NCBI GenBank assembly: GCA_947579665.1
Contig: OX388344.1
Coordinates: 8,178,346 to 8,242,345 of the forward strand
DNA from: Sympetrum striolatum
Taxonomy: Eukaryota > Arthropoda > Insecta > Odonata > Libellulidae
DNA: 64,000 nucleotides
Reading direction: 5' to 3'
In this document: positions 55,295-64,000 of the stretch, in pieces
How the letters are laid out: every line of letters starts with the position of its first letter
Numbering within the stretch: position 1 is the stretch's first letter
Notes under the pieces: generated by a model
Told to the model about the DNA's origin: nothing
The model's database searches: none
The model's input: the letters and a program-made list of their open reading frames with translations, nothing else
Position numbers and translations under genes: made by a program

Positions 55295-55905
55295 TTATGT
55301 TGTGCTCCTTAAATGTTCCTTAAATATGGTTTCAAATTTTCTTTTTGTTTGTGCAATGTAAATTTGATCACAGTGTTCGCAAGTGACTCGGTAAATTCCT
55401 GATTTGTTTAAGTAAGGGATTTTATCTTTTGGGTTGTTTAGAAGATGAGACAATTTGTTGGGGAACGTGTGTGCTGCTTTTAAATCGGCGAGAATATTTT
55501 TGAGGTTGTTAGTGAGTGTTGGAGCGAAGGGGAAGACCACGTATTTGCATTTTTTATCATCGGTTTTTGTGAGAGTTGTGTAGTATTTCTTTAAATGCTT
55601 TCTTTTATGTTTGCCTAGAATTTTCTCAATGATGTTTGTTCTGCAACCATTTTGTTCCACCCATCTGGTGATGTTCTTCATCAATATATTTCTGTTCCTC
55701 TACTTCATGTGTAAACTTAATGGAAGAGTGTTCAGAATTCAATTTCAGAATAAATTGGTCGACGTTGCACTCATTGGCATCAAAAATCGCGAAAATGTCG
55801 TCCACGTATCTAAACAAAATTTTCGGGAAATAATTAAATGTTTTTTTGCAGTTGTCTTCAAACTTAGTCATAAAGAGAGTGGCAAAAAAAGGAAATAAGG
55901 GAATT
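55295..55905 (-). mobile_element. Penelope-like retroelement fragment with GIY-YIG endonuclease
   Basis: The RT part, in two overlapping frames, includes ILFRYVDDIFAIFDANECNV (catalytic YVDD) and FTHEVEEQKYIDEE. After a frameshift at about 55680 the second frame gives WVEQNGCRTNIIEKI, FPFAPTLTNNLKNIL and the endonuclease SGIYRVTCEHCDQIYIAQTK, KFETIFKEHLR. That order (RT then GIY-YIG with a CxxC) is diagnostic of Penelope-like elements. The N-terminal RT and LTR-like repeats are missing. Confidence 0.85.
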
Positions 55906-56279
55906 GATTAAATGAATATTTTTTGAGTTATATTTTTCAAATCGGGCGCTCCGTTTGAGAGCGCGAAATAACGGGAACTTATTTCTTTCTAATTGTGATA
56001 AGTACCAAAAATATAAGAACAAAAGTTTTTCTATGATATAGTTACATATGGGATATATCAAGCTAAAATTTGGTGGGATTTTTTTTTCTGCGGACATTCT
56101 TGTTTAAGTTTATTCAACTCAAAACTCAAGTAACTATAATGGAAAGACCGATATTAAATAGCTTTTTCATTTATTTAAAATTCATATCCTTGTTTACTAA
56201 TAAGAAATTACATAAAAATTTAAAATTTCTCTAAAACTAATTTCTGATGCTTAAAAAGAAATTCTTGCGAATTCTAAGG

Positions 56280-56699
56280 CAAAAAACTGCAAAAATGTGA
56301 AGAAAATCATGCGTTAAGTGATAGCCGCCTGAGTAAAGTGTACCCCGCCCGGGCAAGGCACACTTGTCAAGTGAACGCCGCATTCCGGTGGGGCTCACTG
56401 TACAGTGACTCCTGCCCGTTAAGTGCTCCTCGACTCCTACACCGGCACCGATTTTTCCGGCACGTGTGCAAACGGCCTAATCGTAACACGTATCGGTATC
56501 ACGAATAACTCAGCGCCCTAGTCGAAAGCCCGAGATATGTTCTATTAGTTCAAAGCGTATCTCTTCGAACTACTTGCCACGCCACGCCGCCACCAATAAA
56601 ATTTCCGGTGGCGGCGCGCCGTAGTTATTTCTTCGGCGGCGGCGGCGTGCCCGGTATTGTCGGCGGCTGGCTTAATCGGCTCAGCGCCCATCTCTAGTG
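56280..56699. mobile_element. GC-rich MITE-like stretch
   Basis: Local GC is far above the surroundings, with GGCGGCGGCGGC runs and short inverted phrases. It ends CTCAGCGCCCATCTCTAG (56682-56699), resembling a hAT terminal repeat. The matching left end was not found. Confidence 0.35.
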
Positions 56700-56845
56700 A
56701 GTATCAAACGCAAAAAATACAAAATCAGAAAGAGCTCAAAGGACCAAGTGACTTACAAGAGTTGGTTCAAACTGTTCACGACGGCACGTGCAGCAATCGT
56801 TGCAAGCTCGTCCTGTAACCGAAAGCAACGAGTAGAGATGCTGTC

Positions 56846-58010
56846 TTGATGGTCAGTCCAAGAGCGCAAGGTAAGGCTCGGAGCAAGGCGAAGACCGGGG
56901 TGAAGTTGAGAGGCCAAAAAACTCTTCTATTTGAGGCCAGTGCCTCTATCGTCCAGAACCCTAAACTTATAGTAGACGAGAACAAAACAAATGAATTACA
57001 AAGAAATGACGTTACGAAAAACGTAACAAGTAAAAAGAACAGAAAGGTAGCAGTTTGTCACCTATGTCATCGAGATTTTAATTTTCTTGGTGCCACGTCC
57101 AACTTAGTTGATTATATTAAGTGTAGGCACACCTTCGTTCTTACGATGGAAAGTGTTTCCAAAGATATGGAGCGGGTTGACCAGTCACGGAGTACTTTCA
57201 TGCAGGGAGAATTAGTTGATAACCTTCCACAGCAGCCCAGTACACCGGCAAAAGCAGAGGAAACAACATGGGTCTTGTCCAAGCCACATGTAATAAAAAA
57301 TATTAAGCCAACTTACAAGGGACGGATCTAGAAAAAATTTTGGGGGGGTCCGATCGAGAAATTTAAAAATAAAAGATATTTCGGCTTTCACAAAACGTGA
57401 CGTTAGAATTGTGTTAGACAAACTCAAATTTCTTCGCTAGTGATTGCTTATTAAATTATGTGTTTATTTGCGTTTCATTTTCGAAAAATAGGGACAAGAA
57501 TACAATAATAATACAACACACCGTCCCGAAATTATAATATCTGGGCGTTTTAAGGAGCTTCTCTTGACGGTCTACAAATAGTCTACGGACATCCGGAGCA
57601 ATCCGGAGACCGTCTCCTACGGTTAAAGGACCGTGTGCTGTACGGGCATTGAGATTTGAGGGAGTCTGATATTTCGGGGGGGGTTCGGACCCCCAGGGCC
57701 ACCCCCCTGGATCCGTCCCTGCAACTTACAATTTTGGGCACAATGAAAGAGCAAGAGTTGTCGAATGTGAAAATTAAATCCTTAAAAGTCAAATCCTTAA
57801 ATGTTGTAGAGATGATAGCCAAAGATAGTATACCACTTAGAGGACAACGTTGGTTTTAGAAAATGAATAAAGGAATTGGAATAGAGACACAATTTACCAA
57901 GTATGAGAACTTGTCAGTTTTTGCCGGAAAGATATGAGGTGCTGAAGCAGAGAGCACAAGAACTTGTTGAGCCAAAAGCTGCTTTGGTTGTTCTCACAAC
58001 TTTAGAGCCG
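56846..58010 (+). pseudogene. hAT (ZBED-type) transposase relic split by a MITE
   Basis: The N-terminal frame 56846-57316 carries a BED finger: CHLCHRDFNFLGATSNLVDY then IKCRH, with Cys-x2-Cys and a terminal His. After the MITE at 57317-57721 the reading resumes with VVEMIAKDSIPLRGQRWF, then stop and frameshift, then FLPERYEVLKQRAQELVEP and LVVLTT, the region that precedes the first catalytic Asp in hAT transposases. It is cut off at 58003 by another inverted-repeat element. It was probably an intact hAT ORF before these two insertions. Confidence 0.7.
57317..57721. mobile_element. hAT-type MITE inserted in the hAT transposase relic
   Basis: Ends AAGGGACGGATC and GGATCCGTCCCTG are inverted repeats (reverse of the right: CAGGGACGGATCC). 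The 8-bp target duplication CAACTTAC is perfect (57309-57316 and 57722-57729). It is 405 bp long with no coding role. Confidence 0.88.
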
Positions 58011-61000
58011 GGGTACTCAACCTTTTTTGGTGGCCGGACACCCGAGGGCGCTTCCGAAAGCGAAGCGGGCACCACATAACATTTCCGTCCAGGGTGATAT
58101 TCTGGCCATCCCTTGGCAATATTATCACTTTACTAGTTAACCGTAGGTCGTTTGAGAAAACGCTCATTGGTAAATAAGGTCGAGAAACTTACATTTCATC
58201 ACAACCTCATAATGTGGGAAAGTCTTTATCTCCGAAGAAGATTTGATTACAGGGAATAATTCTGGTATGTGCACCGCTGCGTTCCGAAAAGCTGCATTTA
58301 GTCTTTGATTACGGGGAATTTCATACCCTGATAAGCTGAGCCGAGCTGAATCTACGGCCCGTTTCACATGGACGCGGACGGTCCGCGCTCCGCGCTACGC
58401 GCGCGGATAAGGTTCCATTGACGTTAATGGAAGCTTACACATGAGTGCGGACAGTCCGCACGCGGAGGAGCCATCCGCGTGGCCCCTACGCCCCGCGGAT
58501 CGTCCGCGCGCGTACGGGCCACAGAGACAGGTTTGTGCTTGCACATGAACGCGGACGGCTGATGCGGACCAAGCAGATTTGTCAAAGTAGAACAATGTTG
58601 TCAAGCGTACGCTTCGTCGACCCTCCTCTCCCTGCCAATCGGATTAACGCGCCGAATTCGATTTGGCTACCGTAAGATGTTTAAAATACGGATATCTGGA
58701 AGCTCTTAGAGTTAGTTAGTTCTTTCATTGATTTTTTAGTTTGAAATGTATTACAATACTATCAGACAAACCATTAGATTCTGGAGTGAAAAACAATACG
58801 AAGCAAATTTGGCGCTCTCTCTTTCTGGACGTATTTTACTCGGTTAACATCAGAATAGGAATCAAATTAAAACTAATTATCTATCCTGTAATAGAGTAAT
58901 ATGTTGAAGGGAGATGGGTTTCTAACCTTTTCAGTCAAGAATCTGAAAGTGATTCAAACCCTTCCATGAAACCTGATGTACTTGGCTGTGGCTCATCTTC
59001 CGATGCTATTGCTGACCGCGACGATGAGAGACGAATAATTAATTCATCTACGTCGTCTTGCAAATTGTCTGCGTGCCATATTTCTTCTTCTACTTTCATC
59101 ACATGTTCTACATGGTTTTGCCAATTTTGAGCTGAGATCTTGCCGAAACTCTCCGAAATGATCCGCTCCACATCTTTCTTCTTGAATGAAGTATTCTTCA
59201 TCCCAACATAATGTTTGATCTGCGCCCAAACTCTTTCAATCGGGTTCAACTCGCAATGATAAGGCTGATTGCAATGCATCCCTTCGACTTCGCAGGTTCA
59301 TCTACATTCAACTTTTCAAAATCTTTCCGAATTCGATTGACTGAAAATAGTAAATCTCTTTTTAAACTGTCAGCGTCAAAGTTTATATTTTTACTTGCCA
59401 GCCACTCTTTTATAATATCTTTTTTCCAGCTGACTGTCGGTAAATATTCTAATTTCCTGGAATGATACGATGCATTGTCCAAAACAATTACTGAGCCCCT
59501 AGGAATGTTTGCGAGAAGGCAGTTTTCGAACCAGTTTTCATAACAATCCCCGTCAACTTCGTCATGTTCGTCCATGGTATTTATCTTGCAAAAAAAAATT
59601 TAAGGCCCCCTCGATGAAAATTTTCCGTACCAGCGTGTATGATGGCAAAACGACCTCCTCGAGATGTGGGGGCCTTTAATCCAGTGCTTAACCCAGAGAG
59701 AAAAGCGTCGAGTGGCGTTTTAATTTGTTTATCACGCCAAGCCTTACTCAAGGTTTGACCAACATTTACCCAAGTCTTGTCAGTATAAACAATTGTTCTT
59801 TGCTCCCTTCTATATTTTTGTAGTTGCGTCAGAAAGTCATGGCGACAACGGATGATGTCATTAACTCTCTCAATTAACAAGCTATACCTGCCCTTTCATT
59901 CATATACAAAACCGATGTCTGTTAGCAAGCGATATAAAGTAGTTCTTTTAAAATTCGGCAAATCATTGTCCATGTTCACAGTATTTAATATTGTTTTCAG
60001 AGTTGGAGGAACCTTCTGAAAAAACAACTGGTGCACTTTTCTTCTCACTTCAGACCGCACGAAATCGTCGTAAATCATATCAAAGGTACGATGAAAATAG
60101 CTTTAAAAAAGCGTTAGATGAATTCATTAGTCGAAAAATAACAATCAAAAAGGCAGCAGAAAAATAACAGGTCCTGAGGCTCACTCAGCAAGATGGGAAA
60201 CATTTGAAGGAAATCGGAGGCCAAACAGTGCTTCTTCGTGGATAAGAGATTAAATTAGTGTAAGTGCTACTAAATTTTCTATAAGTATTCGTGATATCCA
60301 AATTTTAGTACAAACGTATTTCAACATTAAAAAGTAAATGTTCAGTGCTTTCACAATAATTCTATACTTTGCGGAGCGATTTGCTTCTGCAATACGCTCA
60401 TCGTAGCCAGCGCAATCAAGGGTAAGACAGCGGAAATCTGGCGCGCGGGAAAAACCATCATATTAAAAAATTCATAACTCCCTTTAGAAATAAGACAAAG
60501 TATTCCGTCCTTCACCAAAAACTACCTCATACATTTCTTTAAATTTCATACGCATCATGTATTGGGGTATCTCTTACGGTACGAGACTTCGCCGCTGATC
60601 GCTTTTTGGAATGCATAATTCGAAATTTTAGGATCAAACTGTACTTTTTATGTTATAATAGTATTCAGATTAGGTATACCGTAAATTAATGTTTGCCATT
60701 ATGGAAAGTTAGCTCCGGAATACTTTCTGTGTAAATTTGGTGTCAATTAAAGCAACGCCATGTTTACAACAGCGTTATTAAGATAATGTCGGAAAATAGC
60801 GTTTCCAGGCGGAAATGTAAGAAAATATTTTTTATTAATGTTATTTTAACTAATATGAAAAAACCTTTTACACCATGTATTCATCCTTTATATTTACACC
60901 ATAAATGATTTTATTATCTACCGATTTGTAAATATTTGTAAATGGCAACATGGGCCATCCTTCTTACGGGAGATATACACGGGAAATGCCGCGGACGGTT

Positions 61001-61374
61001 TTCGTCCGCGTCCATGTGAAAAGCGGCGACCGCTCTCCGCGCCCCGCGCGCGTAGAGCGGAGCGCGGACAGTCCGCGTCCATGTGAAACGGGCCTACGCC
61101 TTCGCACAATGAACAGAATATGACATAGATACGCGTCTTGTTAATCTGCACATAGACGATAAGAGGGATAAAGTTAAGACATTACCCTCAAAGTTTATGA
61201 AACCCAAGACCAGGACAACCGAATTTCTGACCCCTTCCCCGCCGAACCTCCACTGTATCCCCGCTAGTGCACTCTCAAGAAATACTGCTGTAGCAAATAA
61301 AAAAATCTTTTACCGAGGCTTGGCGGACACTGTACAAGGCGGCTTCGGGCACCAGGTTGAGTATCCCGGCCCTA
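58003..61374. mobile_element. Outer inverted-repeat element (hAT-like ends) hosting a second transposon
   Basis: The left end TAGAGCCGGGGTACTCAACC (58003-58022) and right end GGTTGAGTATCCCGGCCCTA (61355-61374) match as inverted repeats at 18 of 20 positions. The CTCAACC-type ends resemble hAT elements. No clean 8-bp duplication was found, so the right end may be displaced. Without the inner element it is about 630 bp and non-coding. Confidence 0.55.
58356..61094 (-). mobile_element. DDE_3-family DNA transposon with long GC-rich inverted repeats
   Basis: Ends: GGCCCGTTTCACATGGACGC at 58356-58375 and its reverse complement ending at 61094. The match continues for about 50 bp (GCGGACNGTCCGCGCTCCGC). 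Flanking 3-bp repeats TAC (58353-58355, 61095-61097). The minus-strand transposase in pieces: 60078-59896 (LPNFKRTTLYRLLTDIGFVY), 59880-59581 (TIVYTDKTWVNVGQT, first Asp; FLSGLSTGLKAPTSRGGRFA), 59575-59246 (SVIVLDNASYHSRKLEYLP, second Asp), 59279-58935 (HCELNPIERVWAQIKHYVG, catalytic Glu). Frame breaks near 59885, 59600 and 59270 disable it. Length 2,739 bp. Confidence 0.82.
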
Positions 61375-61628
61375 GATTATTGTTCACTGTTGAAAACGTA
61401 CCACCATGTACCGAACTATAATTTTTAGAGTAAAAGACGCCTTTGTGGAAAGTCAAAAGGCCTTCAGGTGATCAAAATGTGTATATTGTATCCCCGCCGA
61501 ACCTCCACTGTATCCCCGCTAGCGCATTCCCAAGAAATACTGCTGTAGCAAAAAAAATCTTTTTACCGAAGCTGGGCGGGCACTGTGCAAGGTCTCTTCG
61601 GGCACCAGGTTGAGTTTTCCGGCTATGG
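61236..61628 (+). repeat. Tandem duplication, period about 253 bp
   Basis: 61236-61374 and 61489-61628 share CCGCCGAACCTCCACTGTAT, AAGAAATACTGCTGTAGCAA and CTTCGGGCACCAGGTTGAGT. The first copy ends at the right terminus of the outer element, so the terminal region has been duplicated. Confidence 0.7.
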
Positions 61629-62085
61629 GGGATACAAATTCTAACCACGTTCCACAAGTATCATGGACTTGTAATTTTTACGACGTACTGCCCATAGCGT
61701 GTGATCGTAAGAAAAAATAGGACTTTGACAAGGGAACCTTAATTCCTACCTCATTTGAGGAAGCAATAATGTAAACAGTTGTAGTCACGAAAAAATACGC
61801 AATTTAGAAAAGATGTCCAGCTAATAGTGCTACTATGTAACAGTGTAGTACTATGTCAATAGTGGATCAATAGCCTAGGAAACTAGGAATTGTATCACGT
61901 GATCGTTCGTACTGTAGCAGCGATCTTCAAATTGACTTCGCTCGCAAGTGAAATATCATAGTTAATAGATGCACAGATATGTAAGTCTATTTGGGTATTT
62001 GAAAACGGTATAGATAATTGTAAGAGCATCCGGGTCGTTTAACTTCGCATCCAGCTTCAGATGGTCGAAGCATCTGCAATCTTAC

Positions 62086-62310
62086 GAACCGCTTTCGCAA
62101 TACATATCTTCCGCTAGAAGAAGAGCGCAAATGACTTCCGCATCGAAAGGAGTTCCGGTGGCGAAGTCCCTCAGATCGATCGGTCGCATTAGTCGCGGAT
62201 GCGTCCGCCAGTCGTCGCCACTGTAGAGCATTTCCGCATCGAGCGGCTGATACTCGGTGAATGCGAACATGCTGCGATCGCCCAGCCACGAGTCCGTAAC
62301 CACGGACCTG
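62086..62310 (-). CDS. Candidate minus-strand exon, unknown protein
   Basis: The minus-strand frame, open from 62768, reads in its last part DSWLGDRSMFAFTEYQPLDA, EMLYSGDDWRTHPRLMRPID and TGTPFDAEVICALLLAEDMY. It ends CESGS before TAA at 62082, or exits through a donor GGTTC|GTAAGA at 62086. The composition (W, Y, M, F, acidic/basic balance) and varied synonymous codons look like real protein although the GC is only moderate here. It could start at ATG 62270 or further upstream. It overlaps the opposite ORF head-to-head. I do not recognise the family. Confidence 0.4.
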
Positions 62311-63222
62311 TCTCTCTTCTCGGTGTCTTCGCTGGCTTCGGACGCCACCAAAACCACGGCCGCCCGTCCGCCCTCCTCAGAGCTGCTCCTTCCTCCGGAC
62401 GCGGCTCGAAGGCGACAGCAGAGCCGTCGCGCCCGTGCCCCTCCCCCCGCCGTCATCCCGGAGTTGCTATGGTTCGAAGAAGAAGAGACGGAGCTGATGA
62501 GGGGCTGCGCGGCGCTTTCCACCGCCTTAGGGCTGCAGAAGAGCTTCAGCACCGGGGACATATGCGCGGGCCAGTGGGAGGAGGAGTGGTGGGGAGGCGG
62601 AAAAGAGGAGGAGGGAGTGCCCGGAGGAGCCAAGGGGGCCGTGTCCGAGGAAGCTCTTTTGGGGTGCGGGGCGCATCTCCTGCAACTGCAAGGCGGAGGC
62701 TGCGGTTCCGCGGTCTTCCGCTGTCCGCTGCACCGACGCCTCGACGCCGCGTCTCGCTCGTGCTCCACTTGGGTGGCCGTGGGCGATGCCGTTTCTCAGC
62801 TGCCCTCTCCTCACGGAGGCACCGATGCTAGGCCTCCGCCTCCCCCGCCGCCGCCTTCGTCACCCCCGTTCGCTCCGGCGGACCTCATCCGCTCCGTCAA
62901 CAAGAAGGTGCGCCAAGGGTACATCCGCCGTCGGCTCGTGGCCACTTTCCGCGCCCTCGAGAGGCTGTCCCGTGGAGAATTCGCCGTTCAAAAGCCAAAC
63001 GAAGAATCGCCGTCGTCCTCGTGCCTGCTCAGAGTTCCCGGAAGTGCCGGGAACTCGAGGCGGGTGTCTGCAGCTCCGGCTCCGGGTGCCCGGAACCTTC
63101 CGCTCACCATCAGAGACGTGGAGAGAGAGCGGGGCAAACCTCTGTCGAAATACGAGAGGAACATGATGATCTTCGACTGGCTGCACACGTTGGACGACGC
63201 CTCTTTCGAGGGCCTGCAGTGA
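62269..63222 (+). CDS. Unknown protein, 317 residues, conserved-looking C-terminus
   Basis: An uninterrupted frame from ATG 62269 to TGA 63220-63222; an in-frame TAG at 62224 limits upstream extension unless spliced. The N-terminal half is Ser- then Gly/Glu/Pro-rich. The second half carries ADLIRSVNKKVRQGYIRRRL, then NLPLTIRDVERERGKPLSKY and ERNMMIFDWLHTLDDASFEG, charged and helical-looking with rare residues (W, M, F, Y) that suggest constraint. No signal peptide or membrane segment. The local GC content (about 65 percent) is far above the surrounding AT-rich DNA. It may be the last exon of a longer gene. Function unknown. Confidence 0.6.
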   Translation: MLRSPSHESVTTDLSLFSVSSLASDATKTTAARPPSSELLLPPDAARRRQQSRRARAPPPAVIPELLWFEEEETELMRGCAALSTALGLQKSFSTGDICAGQWEEEWWGGGKEEEGVPGGAKGAVSEEALLGCGAHLLQLQGGGCGSAVFRCPLHRRLDAASRSCSTWVAVGDAVSQLPSPHGGTDARPPPPPPPPSSPPFAPADLIRSVNKKVRQGYIRRRLVATFRALERLSRGEFAVQKPNEESPSSSCLLRVPGSAGNSRRVSAAPAPGARNLPLTIRDVERERGKPLSKYERNMMIFDWLHTLDDASFEGLQ

Positions 63223-64000
63223 GCGACGCCGCGTGTGATACAAACGTTCGCTTGGTTGATATCTCTCTTCCATTCGTCGGAGTGGGGCTTTTATTTTCGG
63301 AGATTTCTTAGCTTTGTTATGAAAATTTTTGCACGAACGGAGAATGAAGTCAAATTAGCAGAGTCGACGCCGAGCGTATTTTTATTCGAGAAGGAATATT
63401 TTTATAGGTCTTCGTGAAAGTGAGCTTATAAAGTTGCTCAGTGAATAACGGATACCAATGTCGTGAATTTTTCCTTCCTATTCGGATGAGCCATCTGTCA
63501 TGGTCTTTTGTTACATTTTCCCGATGAGGTTTTTCGCGACTGCCAGCGAGGTTATCGTTTGTCATTCGGATATAATGGAAACGTGTGGATTGCACTATTT
63601 ACTTCGTTTTGGATTTGCACCTAAAATTTACTTCGTTTGGGATTTGCGATAGGAAATTAATAGCAAAAGGTTTGCACTAACACAACCCGTAGAATTACTA
63701 TGCAACGTAACTGTCGATTGGTTGGTGTGAAATTTAATTTTTTTGGATGGTCTTAAAATACCTGTCAGTGGGAATTAGCTTGAATTTAAATTGAAATACG
63801 TCACTTTCACTTGGAAAGTTATTCTTCGATAATATTACGTGGCGTAGAGAATATCGGCCGTAGAAATAACTGCATAAAAATTCCGAGAAAAATAGTGATC
63901 GCTCGGGATCCCTTCCATGAAAGTGGCTGCAGGCATTTTGCTGCGGCGAAAATTGCTTTGCGTTGCACAATATACAAATCCACACGAAAATTAATGTATT
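63223..64000. other. 3' flank of the 62.3-63.2 kb ORF
   Basis: AT content returns to background. No AATAAA is visible on the plus strand and no frame of natural composition appears to the end of the window. Confidence 0.45.

Noticed and set aside
62527..63273. Several long minus-strand and alternative plus-strand frames
   Set aside because: Frame shadows expected in a GC-rich coding island; their composition (Arg/Gly/Ser/Pro runs) is not protein-like, unlike the selected frames.

Overview
The window is a piece of an animal nuclear chromosome, AT-rich, intron-rich and loaded with transposon relics. The relic spectrum (Tigger/pogo and DDE_3 DNA transposons, hAT and TTAA-type MITEs, a Helitron, CR1/Jockey-like LINEs, a Penelope-like element with a GIY-YIG domain, gypsy-type LTR debris primed by tRNA-Trp) and the insect-style start context CAAAATGG point to an arthropod, most likely an insect. 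I cannot name the species. Nothing prokaryotic is present.

The one fully resolved gene is TCERG1 (CA150), the WW/FF-domain transcription elongation and splicing regulator. It runs on the minus strand from an ATG at 48609 to a TGA at 5328. Eighteen coding exons with consistent phases give 3,636 nt, a predicted protein of 1,211 residues (3 WW, 6 FF, acidic and RE-rich linkers, conserved C-terminus). Introns range from under 100 bp to 11.3 kb and carry most of the repeats. Two reverse-transcriptase ORFs (25.4-26.25 kb and 37.6-39.07 kb) sit antisense in introns 10 and 4. Intron 12 may hold a small nested gene on the plus strand (14445-16295) with an X-box-like promoter motif and one apparent frameshift.

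Region by region. 1-3.5 kb: end of an LTR with a tRNA-Trp primer-binding site, then a Tigger relic broken by a SINE and by a Helitron with an internal duplication. 3.5-48.6 kb: TCERG1 and its intronic repeats, including a second Tigger relic at 42.6-44.8 kb and a TTAA-flanked MITE at 14.8-15.4 kb. 48.6-58 kb: upstream intergenic DNA with LINE, gypsy, Penelope and hAT fragments; two MITEs there have perfect 8-bp target duplications. 58.0-61.6 kb: a 2.7-kb DDE_3 transposon with GC-rich terminal inverted repeats, nested inside an outer pair of hAT-like inverted repeats. 62.1-63.2 kb: a GC-rich stretch with a 318-codon plus-strand ORF of unknown function and a protein-like ORF antisense to its start.

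All coordinates were read by eye. Splice sites rest on phase continuity, GT/AG signals and family knowledge of TCERG1. Element families rest on recognisable motifs, not on database searches.
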